Shown piece by piece: positions 1-8,667 of a DNA stretch of 64,000 nt. The DNA is from Rhodococcus sp. IEGM 1381 (GTDB lineage: Bacteria; Actinomycetota; Actinomycetes; Mycobacteriales; Mycobacteriaceae). The position numbers and the translations under genes were made by a program. The notes beneath the pieces were generated by a model. It was not told the DNA's origin and ran no database searches. It was given only the letters and a program-made list of their open reading frames with translations. Each line of letters begins with the position of its first letter. Position 1 is the first letter of the stretch. The DNA is taken from NCBI RefSeq assembly GCF_030056795.1, contig NZ_JASHKQ010000001.1, positions 186,001-250,000 of the forward strand, written 5' to 3'.

Positions 1-357
1 GGCAGCAGGCGTCAACAGAATCGAATGCACGACGCGGACAACAACTTCCGGGGCATCGGGTATTGCGAAGCGCTCCAAGTCCACTTCTCCTCGAGCGATA
101 TGCGCGGCCGCGTCTATCGCGGACGCGAGCAAAGTCGACGCATTGGTCGTCAACTGTTCGAGCACCAACGCACTCTCGGAATCGAACATCTTGAGCAGAA
201 TGGGGTTGGTTCGCACCGAATCGATTGTCGTCGCGAATCCGTGCGCGGCTCGATCCGCCCGTGACGACTGTTCGGCAGCCGCTGCCGCCACCGCAACGAA
301 CAGCCTCGTCGATTCACGCGCCATGACCGCCCGCACTAGCTCGTCCTTGGAGCCGTC
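1..357 (-). pseudogene. TetR-family regulator, C-terminal remnant (also cut by window edge)
   Basis: Read on the minus strand, one frame stays open from about 357 to base 1. It begins with the residues DGSKDELVRAVMARES, the usual end of a TetR helix-turn-helix region, followed by an alanine-rich helical ligand-binding domain of about 115 residues. The DNA-binding N-terminus (roughly 50 residues) is missing: immediately upstream, at 358-363, the sequence becomes that of an oppositely oriented monooxygenase. No start codon or ribosome binding site precedes the fragment, so it is probably not a working gene. The distal end may continue beyond the window. Identification as TetR rests on the SKDEL-type motif and helical composition; moderate confidence. 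Confidence 0.6.
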
Positions 358-360
358 GCA

Positions 361-1410
361 GGACTGGAATCGTTCTCGGGCTCGGTGTTCCATTCCGCGA
401 ACTGGGACCAAGACTATTGCGTGAAGGGTCGACGCCTCGCCATCATCGGCACCGGTGCATCGGCGGTGCAGTTCGTCCCGCGTCTGGCCCCCGAGGCCGG
501 GCATCTCACGTTGTTCCAGCGGACACCGACATGGATTCTTCCGCATCCAGACAGGCCCATCTCCGAATCCGGCAGATCCGTGTTCGAGAAGTTCCCACCG
601 GCTCAGCGCGCCATGCGTCGCATTTTCGATTTGTTCCAGGAAGCATTGCTGCCGGGATTGATTCGGCACCGTTCTCTGTTGGCCCCACTGACCGCACTCG
701 GGCGCGCGCACCTGCGTCGTCAGGTGAAGGATCCGATTCTTCGCGAGAAGCTCACGCCCTCCTATGCATTCGGTTGCAAACGGCCGACCTTCTCCAATAA
801 GTTCTACCCCGCTCTGTGCCGGGAGAACGTCACTGTCGAGACCACTGGCATCGACGCGATCGTGCCCGAGGGAATCGTCACGACCGACGGAACGGTGCAC
901 GAGGTAGATGCGATCGTTCTCGGAACCGGCTTCACCGTCGCCGGCCACTCGGGCTTTCGACGCATCGTCGGGCGAGGCGGAACGTCGTTGGCGGACACAT
1001 GGAAGGGCGGCGAGATGTCGTCCTATCGCGGGACCACGGTGCACGGTTTTCCGAACTTCTTCATGCTGCTCGGACCCAATTCGGTGGTGTACACCTCGCA
1101 GGTCGTCACCATCGAAGCACAGGTGAACTACATCCTGGCGGCCCTGCACGCCATGGACTCTCAAGCGATTTGGGTACTCGAAGTGAGTAAGCGAGCGCAG
1201 ACCGAATTCGCCGATCACACCGACGCGCAACTGGCAGGGTCGGTGTGGAACTCGGGCGGATGCAGCAGCTACTACCTGAGCCCCTCGGGCCGAAACGTCA
1301 CCTACTGGCCGGGTTCGGTCCGCAACTTTTCTCGGCGGATGTCGACCATCGAACTCGGTCACTATCACTGCCGAAGTGCGGCTGTCGACGCCACGAAGGA
1401 GTCTGTATGA
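361..1410 (+). pseudogene. Baeyer-Villiger/flavin-containing monooxygenase, 5'-truncated
   Basis: The frame from 361 encodes GLESFSGSVFHSANWDQDY, matching the family fingerprint FxGxxxHxxxW, then the NADPH-binding loop GTGASAVQFVP and a complete C-terminal half. About 350 residues remain; family members are usually near 490-540. The N-terminal FAD-binding Rossmann fold (GxGxxG) and everything before the fingerprint are absent, so the product could not bind FAD normally. The break is abrupt and abuts the TetR remnant on the other strand. Stop codon TGA at 1408-1410 overlaps the ATG of the next gene, so the two were once translationally coupled. A GTG at 385 could initiate a fragment, but I see no convincing ribosome binding site. 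Substrate unknown; cyclic ketones or steroids are typical of the family. Confidence 0.75.
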
Positions 1411-2207
1411 ACAACCGTATGGACCTCACCGACAAGGTCGCATTGGTGACGGGTGGGGCACGCGGCATCGGAGCTGCGACCGTGGCGGCACTGCTGTCCG
1501 CGGGAGTCCGAGTAGCGTTGGTGGATCGAGACTTTCCACCCGGGACGGCCGGTTCCGAGCGTGCACTCCAGCTCACCGGCGACGTCACCGATCCGGCAGC
1601 GATGGTGGACTGCGTCGCGGCAACGATCGAAAAGTTCGGACGCCTCGACATCGTGATCGCCAATGCCGGAATCACGCCGCCGCCTGCCACCATCAGGACC
1701 ATCGACCGTGCGGTCTTCGACTCGGTGCTGGCCGTGAACTTCGGCGGCGTCCTCAACATCGTGCGGGCCGCTGCCGACGAGATCGTGGCGAGCGGCGGCC
1801 ACATACTGCTCGTATCGTCCTGTGCTGCATTCACTCCCGGCATGGGCGGGTCTGCATACATGGCGAGCAAGGCTGCCGTGGAACAGCTGGGACGCGCTCT
1901 GCGTATCGAATTCGCTGCCGTCGGCGCGTCCGCCGGTCTCGCGTACTTCGGAGTGGTGGACACCGACCTGGCGCGTCACACCCTCGACGACGACCCGATC
2001 GGTCAGCGAATCGGCGGTTTGCTTCCGTGGCCACTCAGCCGATGCATTACATCTCGGCGCGCCGCGGAGTTGCTCGTGCGCGCGGCCCGCACCCGTCGGG
2101 CGCGACTCATCGCCCCTGCTGTGTGGACGCCGTACTTCTGGTTCCGCGGAATACTCAACCCGATTCTGGAACGTCGGCTCGTCCGCGACCGCCCAGATGA
2201 TCCGTGA
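1407..2207 (+). CDS. short-chain dehydrogenase/reductase (SDR)
   Basis: A 266-residue protein starting MNNRMDLTDK at the ATG overlapping the preceding stop codon. It shows the classical SDR layout: nucleotide-binding TGGARGIG at residues 15-22, a central NAG motif (IANAGIT), the catalytic serine region LLVSSCAAF and the active-site Y-x-x-x-K in AYMASK. It would oxidise or reduce an alcohol/ketone with NAD(P). The overlap with the truncated monooxygenase suggests an ancestral pathway in which an alcohol is oxidised to a ketone and then inserted with oxygen. Its native promoter may have been lost with the 5' part of the monooxygenase. Substrate not deducible. Confidence 0.85.
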   Translation: MNNRMDLTDKVALVTGGARGIGAATVAALLSAGVRVALVDRDFPPGTAGSERALQLTGDVTDPAAMVDCVAATIEKFGRLDIVIANAGITPPPATIRTIDRAVFDSVLAVNFGGVLNIVRAAADEIVASGGHILLVSSCAAFTPGMGGSAYMASKAAVEQLGRALRIEFAAVGASAGLAYFGVVDTDLARHTLDDDPIGQRIGGLLPWPLSRCITSRRAAELLVRAARTRRARLIAPAVWTPYFWFRGILNPILERRLVRDRPDDP

Positions 2208-2250
2208 TCTGGAATCGACTTGCGCACACTGACATTCGTTCGATAGTGCG

Positions 2251-2904
2251 CTATTCGGTCTCGTCCCCCACGCTCGGGACATCACTCATCGGCGGCAGCG
2301 GGCGCGAGCACAGGTCCTGAGCGTCGCCGTCGGACACTCCCAGCGCGAGCAGCACGGTGTACGCCATCCGGTCCACGGCCTCGGAGTCGTCACGGTCGGG
2401 TTGCTCGAGCAGTAGCTGGCCAAGACCGAGCAGAGCACCTGCCACCAAAGCCAGGGACAGCTGTATGTCCTCGACTCGGAAATACCCTGCATCGATTCCG
2501 GCCACGATGTCTCTCGCCGCACGTGGACCCAGGCCGTGCTGCGACGTGATCAACTCGGGACCGGAGTGGATGAGTACCCGGCTCAGTTCCGGTTGCAGCC
2601 GAAAGATTCGGCCGGAAATTCGGAACGATCGAGTGAATGCCTCGGCGGGATCTGCCTCGGCGTCGGTCAACGAGTCCAGGTAGCGTCCCAGCTGTTCCAA
2701 AGCACCGTCGACCGCCGACTGGAACAGCTGCTCGCGGCTGACGAAGTGGTTGTAGAAGGAACCCATCCCCACGTCGGCTGCCTGGGTGATCTCCGCGATC
2801 GGAGCATTCAGCTCGCCCCGAGCGATGAAGCCTTGCGCCGCCGCAATCAGCGCGCCACGGGTGCGCGCCTTCCGCCGCTCGAGGCGATTCTGGGTCTCCA
2901 CCAT
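2251..2904 (-). CDS. TetR-family transcriptional regulator
   Basis: 217 residues. The N-terminal part (about residues 8-60) carries a TetR helix-turn-helix with IAEITQAADVGMGSFYNHF, the recognition-helix signature; the remainder is an alpha-helical effector domain. It is transcribed away from the ring-cleavage operon that begins at 3029, and the 124-bp gap between them contains two copies of an 18-bp dyad. It is therefore most simply the repressor of that operon and probably of itself, with a substrate or CoA/aromatic intermediate as inducer. The function as repressor is inference; the family call is firm. Confidence 0.88.
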   Translation of the reverse strand: MVETQNRLERRKARTRGALIAAAQGFIARGELNAPIAEITQAADVGMGSFYNHFVSREQLFQSAVDGALEQLGRYLDSLTDAEADPAEAFTRSFRISGRIFRLQPELSRVLIHSGPELITSQHGLGPRAARDIVAGIDAGYFRVEDIQLSLALVAGALLGLGQLLLEQPDRDDSEAVDRMAYTVLLALGVSDGDAQDLCSRPLPPMSDVPSVGDETE

Positions 2905-2952
2905 GTTCCCTACCTCTGTCTACGCTGATCTACCCGCTGACCCTTCCTCACC

Positions 2953-3013
2953 GTTGACGAATTTGTCAACACTCTTGACTGACCCTGTAGTCATAGGTGA
3001 CGATAGTGTCAAC
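2953..3013. promoter_or_regulatory. two copies of a GTTGAC-N6-GTCAAC dyad between TetR and ring-cleavage operon
   Basis: Site 1 at 2953-2970 has perfect 6-bp arms GTTGAC and GTCAAC around six bases. Site 2 at 2996-3013 reads GGTGAC-N6-GTCAAC, one mismatch from site 1 with the same spacing. Centres are 43 bp apart, and site 2 ends 15 bases before the ATG at 3029, where a repressor would block transcription. Divergent placement next to the TetR gene makes these the likely operators. The repeat is seen directly; the binding protein is inferred. Confidence 0.6.
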
Positions 3014-3028
3014 AACGAGGGAGGGCTG

Positions 3029-4162
3029 ATGGGACACGACGTCGACGGCCACAAGAACATGCATGTGGATCAGGGCGCGCTACCAGGCGAACACCCGGGG
3101 AAAGCCGCCGACCCGATCATCAAGGTGCGCGACATCGCCTGGCTCGAGTTCCGCAAACCCGATCTCGCCAAGGCCGAGGCGTTCGCCGTGGCGTTCGGAT
3201 TCACCGTCTCACTGCGCACGTCCGAGGAGATTCACCTCCGCGGCACCCACATCGGCTCACCGTGCGTGATCATCCGACGCGGTAAGCGGACGCGTTTCGT
3301 CGGTGCAGCGTTTGCTGCCGCCCAGGATGCCGACGTCGTGCGGCTCGCCGAGGCCACTGGGCAGCGCGTCCACCGACTGCCCGACACCCTTGGCGGTATC
3401 GCCGTCACTCTGACCGATCCGGGCCGCCAGCCCGTTCAGGTCGTCTCGGGATACACCGAACACCCGGAGCTTCCGGGCCAGGACGCACACACCTACAACT
3501 TCGGCGATCCCCGCAACCGGGTGAACGCCACTCAGCGTCCACCGCATCAGCCGGCACGAGTACAACGACTCGGGCATGTGGTGCTGCAGCGAGTGGACTA
3601 CCTGGAGAACCTGAACTGGTATCTGCATCACCTGGGACTGATCGTCAGCGATTTCCTCTACTACGACGGCCAACGCGACCGAGGCCCGGTGATGAGCTTC
3701 ATCCGCTGCGATCGCGGCGGCATCCCGTCCGATCACCACACCCTGGCCATGACTCTCGGCCCGTCGGATCGATACGTGCACTCGGCGTATCAGGTGACCG
3801 ACATCGACGCCATCGCCGCCGGTGGCGAATTCCTCACCGAGCGTGGGTACAAGCATTCCTGGGGGATCGGCAGACACATCCAGGGCAGCCAGATCTTCGA
3901 CTACTGGCGTGATCCCGACGGTTTCCTGGTGGAGCATTTCAGCGACGGCGACATGTTCGACAGTTCGCTCGAACCCGGCTGGGCACCGATGACGGCGTCG
4001 GGCCTCGCACAGTGGGGCCCGCCCGCGTCCAAGGACTTTCTCGGAATCGCCCCGAGCAAAGCGTCTCTGCACGAACTGAAATCGATCCTCTCCTCGCTAC
4101 GCAACGACAACGAATTCGACACCGAACGCCTTCGCGGCCTTATGAAAGTGGCTTCCTCATGA
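3029..4162 (+). CDS. extradiol (VOC-fold) ring-cleavage dioxygenase
   Basis: 377 residues from the ATG at 3029, preceded by GGGAGG; the frame stays open further upstream but that stretch overlaps the regulator. Two vicinal-oxygen-chelate domains are present. Probable iron ligands are His183 (RLGHVVLQ), His251 (YVHSAYQ) and Glu302 (LVEHFSDG), with His236/His237 and His283 in second-sphere positions, as in BphC-type enzymes. It would open a catechol-like ring next to the hydroxyls using Fe(II) and O2. The stop overlaps the start of the FAH-like hydrolase (ATGA), and a flavin hydroxylase follows, giving a hydroxylase-dioxygenase-hydrolase set. The actual aromatic substrate cannot be read from the sequence. 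Confidence 0.85.
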   Translation: MGHDVDGHKNMHVDQGALPGEHPGKAADPIIKVRDIAWLEFRKPDLAKAEAFAVAFGFTVSLRTSEEIHLRGTHIGSPCVIIRRGKRTRFVGAAFAAAQDADVVRLAEATGQRVHRLPDTLGGIAVTLTDPGRQPVQVVSGYTEHPELPGQDAHTYNFGDPRNRVNATQRPPHQPARVQRLGHVVLQRVDYLENLNWYLHHLGLIVSDFLYYDGQRDRGPVMSFIRCDRGGIPSDHHTLAMTLGPSDRYVHSAYQVTDIDAIAAGGEFLTERGYKHSWGIGRHIQGSQIFDYWRDPDGFLVEHFSDGDMFDSSLEPGWAPMTASGLAQWGPPASKDFLGIAPSKASLHELKSILSSLRNDNEFDTERLRGLMKVASS

Positions 4163-5094
4163 GCATCGCTGTACTTCGCACCGCCGACGCCTGGTGGGTC
4201 GAGATCCCGAACGGAGCGTCGCGCATCGACACTTCGGCAACCACCACTGCCGAGCTTCTCGCCGATCGCGCGGCCGTGGACGCAGCGCGCGCCGGCACCG
4301 ATGTCGTTGCGGTGGAGACACTGTCGCTACTCTCCCCGGTCACAGCGCCGTGCCGCGTGATGGCGAACATGACCAATTTCGTCTCGCACGTCAAGGATTC
4401 GGGCATGAACCCCGAGACGGTGCCGCTGACGTTCTTCCGGAAGACCTCGGGTTCCATCAGCGGCCCCACCGACGACGTCGTCAAGCCGCCGCACGTGAAG
4501 CTTCTCGACTACGAAATCGAGATCGGTCTGGTGTTCGGCAAGACTCTGACCGTCGGCACCAAGATCGATGCCACCAATGTGGCCGAGTACGTTGCCGGAC
4601 TCGTACTCACCAACGACGTCTCGGCGCGTGACGTGCAGCTGCCGAAAACCCAGTTCTACGAGGGCAAGTCGTATCCTACGTTCACGCCGGTAGGTCCACG
4701 ATTGGTACTGCTCGAGCAGGGCGAGTTCGATCGATTCGGCGAGCTGGCCATGACGCTTCGAGTCAACGGCACTGTCCGACAGAATAGTACGGTCGCAGAC
4801 ATGATCTTCCGGCCGGTCGAATCGCTGGCAGCGTTGAGCAAGTTCCAGCGCATCGATCCCGGCGACCTGCTGCTCACCGGCACGCCCGGCGGTACCGCCC
4901 TCAAGGCCCCCGCCAAGCCGATCGAGATGATCGGGGCTCTGATTCCGCCGTCGGTCAAATGGAAGGTCTTCTTCAAGAAGCAGGCCAAGAATCCCGACTT
5001 CCTGCAGGACGGCGACGTCCTCGAACTGACGAGCTCGACTCCCGACGGAGCCCTGGATCTGGGGGTTCAGCGCACCCGGGTCTCCTACCGATGA
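4159..5094 (+). CDS. fumarylacetoacetate hydrolase (FAH) family protein
   Basis: 311 residues starting MSIAVLRTAD at the ATG overlapping the dioxygenase stop. The FAH catalytic core contains the metal-binding pair in LLDYEIEIGLVFGK, the LTNDVSARDVQ segment and the late LLTGTPGGTA loop typical of the fold. Such enzymes hydrolyse C-C bonds or decarboxylate/isomerise beta-diketo acids with Mg2+. Placed right behind an extradiol dioxygenase, it most likely processes the ring-fission product. ATGA overlaps on both sides indicate translational coupling within the 3029-7510 operon. Hydrolase versus isomerase/decarboxylase activity is not resolved. Confidence 0.85.
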   Translation: MSIAVLRTADAWWVEIPNGASRIDTSATTTAELLADRAAVDAARAGTDVVAVETLSLLSPVTAPCRVMANMTNFVSHVKDSGMNPETVPLTFFRKTSGSISGPTDDVVKPPHVKLLDYEIEIGLVFGKTLTVGTKIDATNVAEYVAGLVLTNDVSARDVQLPKTQFYEGKSYPTFTPVGPRLVLLEQGEFDRFGELAMTLRVNGTVRQNSTVADMIFRPVESLAALSKFQRIDPGDLLLTGTPGGTALKAPAKPIEMIGALIPPSVKWKVFFKKQAKNPDFLQDGDVLELTSSTPDGALDLGVQRTRVSYR

Positions 5095-6698
5095 GCGAAC
5101 ACGAGCCCGACGGCGCGCACCATCGGGTGGTGATCGTCGGCGCTGGGCCGACGGGGATGACCGCCGCGCTCCAGCTGGCCCGGTACGGCGTACCCACGCT
5201 CGTCCTCGACCGCTGGGCAGATGTCTATCCCCAGCCGCGCGCGGTCCACCTCGATGACGAGGTGTACCGCATTCTCGGCGACCTGGGACTGGGCGAGGAC
5301 TTTGCAGCCATATCCCGTCCCGGACGCGGATTGCGGTTGTGCACCAGGGACATCAAGACCCTTGCCGAGTTCGAGCGCGATCCGGATGCTCGACCACACG
5401 GCTATCCGCAGGCCAACATGTTCGATCAACCCGAACTCGAGCGTCTGATGCGTTCTCACATCGCTCGCTACGACGGCATTGCGATGCGCGGCGGATGCGA
5501 GATCACCGATGTGCAGAATCTGAAAGACAGCGTCCGGGTTTCGTACACGTCCACCGAGGACGGAACGCCGCATTGGGTGACCGCCGACTACGTTCTCGGG
5601 TGCGACGGCGCCAACAGTATGGTGCGCAGGTCCATCGGCTCGAAGATGGAGGATCTCGGTTTCGAGCAGCGCTGGCTGGTCGTCGATATCGAGACCGATG
5701 TCGACCTCGATCAGTGGGACGGTGTGCACCAGGTGTGCGATTCCCAGAGATCGGCGACGTACATGCGCATCGGAACCACGCGCTACCGCTGGGAGTTCCA
5801 GATGCTCGATGGCGAAACCCTCGATGAGTTCACCGACCTCTCGGCCATCCACCCACTGATCGCACCGTGGTTCGTTGCGGCGGAGATCCCGGAGATGAAG
5901 CTGATTCGCAGTGCCGAGTACACCTTCAAGGCACAGATTGCCGATCGGTGGCGTGATCGGCGGGTCTTCGTCCTGGGCGACGCCGCTCATCTGACGCCGC
6001 CGTTCATCGGTCAGGGAATGGGAGCAGGCGTGCGCGACGCCCGCAACCTGGTGTGGAAGTTGGTCGGCGCACTCGACGGACACGTGCTCCAGTCCGCGCT
6101 GGACAGCTACGAGATCGAACGAAAGACGCACGCCAAGGCCATGATCAGGCTGGCCGTGATGATGGGGCGGGCCATGACCGGCGGGAGCAAGCTCACCGGC
6201 GTAATGCGGGCCAACATCGCGCCCGTCCTCGGACATCTTCCGATCATCGGCGACAAGGTCACCGCGAGCACCACGCCCTCGCTCGTCGGGTCGCACTACG
6301 TCCTGCGGTCGCCGATGCAGCCTCGCTCACTCGCCGGACAACTCTGCCCGAACAGCCTGTTGGACAATGGGATGCGGCTCGATGATTGCGCACCGGGGCA
6401 GTTCCTGTTTCTGGCGTCGACACCCCTGACCGTCGAGCAGCGACGCGAAGTCCAGCGGCGCGGTGCCGCAGTGGTGGAGGTGGCGGCCTCCTCCGAGCTC
6501 GGCCTGTGGCTGCGACGCGGCCGGGCGGTGGCGGCGATCGTGCGACCGGACCGCACCGTCATGGCGTCGGGCAAGTCGGTACCGGCCTTGCACACCCGAG
6601 TTCCGAGCACGACGCTCCGGCGCGCCGACCGACCGACACCGCCGGCTCCAGTCACTGCCCCGAAGACCAGAAGCATTGCAACCAAGAGGCGTAGATGA
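5091..6698 (+). CDS. FAD-dependent aromatic hydroxylase, MhpA-like
   Basis: 535 residues. Class A flavoprotein monooxygenase motifs are clear: VVIVGAGPTGMTAALQLA (FAD ADP-binding, about residues 12-29), the DG motif in LGCDGANSMVRR, and the GD motif GDAAHLTPPFIGQGMGAG. Overall it resembles 3-(3-hydroxyphenyl)propionate hydroxylase (MhpA) and related phenol hydroxylases, and would add a hydroxyl ortho to an existing one using NAD(P)H and O2, producing the catechol for the dioxygenase encoded upstream. Its start overlaps the FAH-like stop and its stop overlaps the next SDR start. The exact substrate is unknown. Confidence 0.83.
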   Translation: MSEHEPDGAHHRVVIVGAGPTGMTAALQLARYGVPTLVLDRWADVYPQPRAVHLDDEVYRILGDLGLGEDFAAISRPGRGLRLCTRDIKTLAEFERDPDARPHGYPQANMFDQPELERLMRSHIARYDGIAMRGGCEITDVQNLKDSVRVSYTSTEDGTPHWVTADYVLGCDGANSMVRRSIGSKMEDLGFEQRWLVVDIETDVDLDQWDGVHQVCDSQRSATYMRIGTTRYRWEFQMLDGETLDEFTDLSAIHPLIAPWFVAAEIPEMKLIRSAEYTFKAQIADRWRDRRVFVLGDAAHLTPPFIGQGMGAGVRDARNLVWKLVGALDGHVLQSALDSYEIERKTHAKAMIRLAVMMGRAMTGGSKLTGVMRANIAPVLGHLPIIGDKVTASTTPSLVGSHYVLRSPMQPRSLAGQLCPNSLLDNGMRLDDCAPGQFLFLASTPLTVEQRREVQRRGAAVVEVAASSELGLWLRRGRAVAAIVRPDRTVMASGKSVPALHTRVPSTTLRRADRPTPPAPVTAPKTRSIATKRRR

Positions 6699-7510
6699 AT
6701 ACTGCAATTGTCACCGGAGCGACGTCCGGAATCGGCGAGGCCATCGCCGAGACTCTCATCGCTCGCGGCTTTCGCGTCATCGGGACGAGCCGCAACAGCT
6801 CGGCCGTGGTCGACCCCATTCCGGGCGTCGACTACCGCGATCTCGATCTGACGGATCCGGCATCGATTCGCGCATTCGTGAACGGTATCGGCGACACACC
6901 GATCGATGTGCTGATCAACAATGCCGGCGAAAGCCAGTGCGGACCGATCGAAGAACTCCCCATCGAGGCGATCACCCGGCTGTTCCAGCTCAACGTCTTC
7001 GGCGCGATCGAGCTGACCCAGGCCGTACTACCGGCGATGCGCGAGCGTGGACGCGGCAGAATAATCAACATCGGGTCGATGCTCGCCAGTTTTCCCCTGG
7101 CCTACCGTTCTTCGTACGCCGCGACCAAGGCTGCGATCAAGGGGTTCGCCACGGCGGCGCGGTTCGAGCTCGAGCCGTACGGAATCGACATCACAACAGT
7201 CGAACCCGGCTCGATTGCCACCGGACTCTCGGCGCGTCGCACCAAGTACTGCGGACCTCACTCACCGTATCTACGCGATTTCACCACGGTGATCGCACGG
7301 CTCGACGGCAAAGAGGCACAGGGCATTTCGGCCGAGACGGTCGCGAAAACTGTGCTGAGGGCGGTCGAGGACAAGAAGACCCTCCCGATCTACGCCGTCG
7401 GCAGCAATGCGCCCGCAGTATTTCTCGCCCAACGATTGCTGCCGCGCACCGTGCTCGAAAAGTTCACGGCCCGGGCATACGGCCTGCCCAGCAAGCGAGC
7501 GGTGAACTAG
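6695..7510 (+). CDS. short-chain dehydrogenase/reductase, last gene of ring-cleavage operon
   Basis: 271 residues, with TGATSGIG at residues 7-14, NNAGE, and the active-site YAATK (Y-x-x-x-K). The C-terminal part, about 80 residues after the active site, is longer than in minimal SDRs. ATGA overlap with the hydroxylase gene places it in the same transcript. The stop TAG at 7508-7510 shares bases with the stop codon of the lipase gene on the other strand, so there is no intergenic terminator. It may oxidise a hydroxylated side chain or alicyclic precursor before ring hydroxylation; this role is inferred only from position. Confidence 0.85.
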   Translation: MNTAIVTGATSGIGEAIAETLIARGFRVIGTSRNSSAVVDPIPGVDYRDLDLTDPASIRAFVNGIGDTPIDVLINNAGESQCGPIEELPIEAITRLFQLNVFGAIELTQAVLPAMRERGRGRIINIGSMLASFPLAYRSSYAATKAAIKGFATAARFELEPYGIDITTVEPGSIATGLSARRTKYCGPHSPYLRDFTTVIARLDGKEAQGISAETVAKTVLRAVEDKKTLPIYAVGSNAPAVFLAQRLLPRTVLEKFTARAYGLPSKRAVN

Positions 7511-8667
7511 CGAAACAACTGTGCGACAAACGGAATCGTGTCGGCCTGAGATCGTACGAGCGCTCCGCTGTGGTCGGCGTCGTACGTCCGAAACGTCACC
7601 GGCTGGGCGTTCGCGGTGAGTCTGGCGACGTAGGCGGCGGTGGTCGGGAACGGGACATCGGTATCGCGCAGACCGTGGCCCATGAAGAACGGCTTGTCGA
7701 AACCTGCCTCGGGCATGGCCATGTAGTCGTCGAGCACTGCGGTGAATCCCGGCAGGCTGGTCAGCGGCGCGGTGAAGAAATCGCCGATCTTCACGCCGTC
7801 GAGTTGCTCCTCGAGATCGGCCACACACGCCGTCTCGGCCAGAGCCGCGTACTGCTTTCCGGCGGGGGTGAGGATACCGTCCAAGCCCAGCTCGGGGTGC
7901 GAATAGCGAAGAGCAGCAACGATGTACGCGACGTACGCGGTCAGACCTGCCGGCAGTGCAACCGGCGGCATACCCGGTCCACCGATCGAGACGAGCTTCT
8001 CGATGTACGCGGGGGTTCCGGTGCCGACTGCGCCCCGGTAGTCGAGATCCGGTCCACCGAATTCGGTGGCGTACCGAGCGGTGTAGATCGCTGCGCCGCC
8101 GCCCTGCGATTGACCGACCGCCACCCAGGATTTCGAGAGCTCACCCGAGTAGTTGCGGCCCGCCTTGACCATGTCGACAACGTTGTGTGCAGTGGTCCGC
8201 CCGTCCAGATATGCCTGCAGACCAGGCGTTCCGAGGCCTGCGTAATCACTGGCTACAACGGCGTATCCCTGCGCGATCCAGTTCGCGAGGTACGGCAGAT
8301 CTCGTTCCGCCAACGCAGGTCCCGCGACGGACGGTGCGCACGAGTCACCGAGTCCGGACGTGCCGTGGGCCCACGAGATCACCGGCCAGCCGCCATCGGG
8401 GGCAGTGCCCTGCGGGAGGAAGACGGTGCCGGTGCTGAGCGCCTTCTCGCCGAACGTGTCGGTGGTGACGTAGGTGAGCACTTCGGCGGAGGACGAACCG
8501 GGAATCCAGAAGTCCTGTGGCAGCTCACGACTGGAGACGACGGAGCCGATGTCCTGAGTGATCGTCGGTGCTGCGTAAGCCGGGGACGCGAGCAGTGTCG
8601 AACTCGCCATGCTGCAGGCGAGCGCTACGACGACTGCGAGGCCACCGATCCGACGACGAGCAATCAC
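7507..8667 (-). CDS. secreted lipase (secretory lipase, LIP-type alpha/beta hydrolase)
   Basis: 386 residues from a GTG at 8667 that overlaps the permease stop (GTGA). The N-terminus has an Arg-rich start, a hydrophobic stretch and a signal-peptidase site near SPAYA-AP (about residue 32), so it is exported. The nucleophile elbow GQSQGG, an Asp in GHGLRDTDVPFP and a His in DADHSG form the expected catalytic triad of the secretory lipase family, which hydrolyses triacylglycerols and other esters. The frame remains open far upstream inside the permease gene, but only the GTG gives a signal peptide. Translational coupling to a metal permease is odd. Confidence 0.85.
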   Translation of the reverse strand: MIARRRIGGLAVVVALACSMASSTLLASPAYAAPTITQDIGSVVSSRELPQDFWIPGSSSAEVLTYVTTDTFGEKALSTGTVFLPQGTAPDGGWPVISWAHGTSGLGDSCAPSVAGPALAERDLPYLANWIAQGYAVVASDYAGLGTPGLQAYLDGRTTAHNVVDMVKAGRNYSGELSKSWVAVGQSQGGGAAIYTARYATEFGGPDLDYRGAVGTGTPAYIEKLVSIGGPGMPPVALPAGLTAYVAYIVAALRYSHPELGLDGILTPAGKQYAALAETACVADLEEQLDGVKIGDFFTAPLTSLPGFTAVLDDYMAMPEAGFDKPFFMGHGLRDTDVPFPTTAAYVARLTANAQPVTFRTYDADHSGALVRSQADTIPFVAQLFR

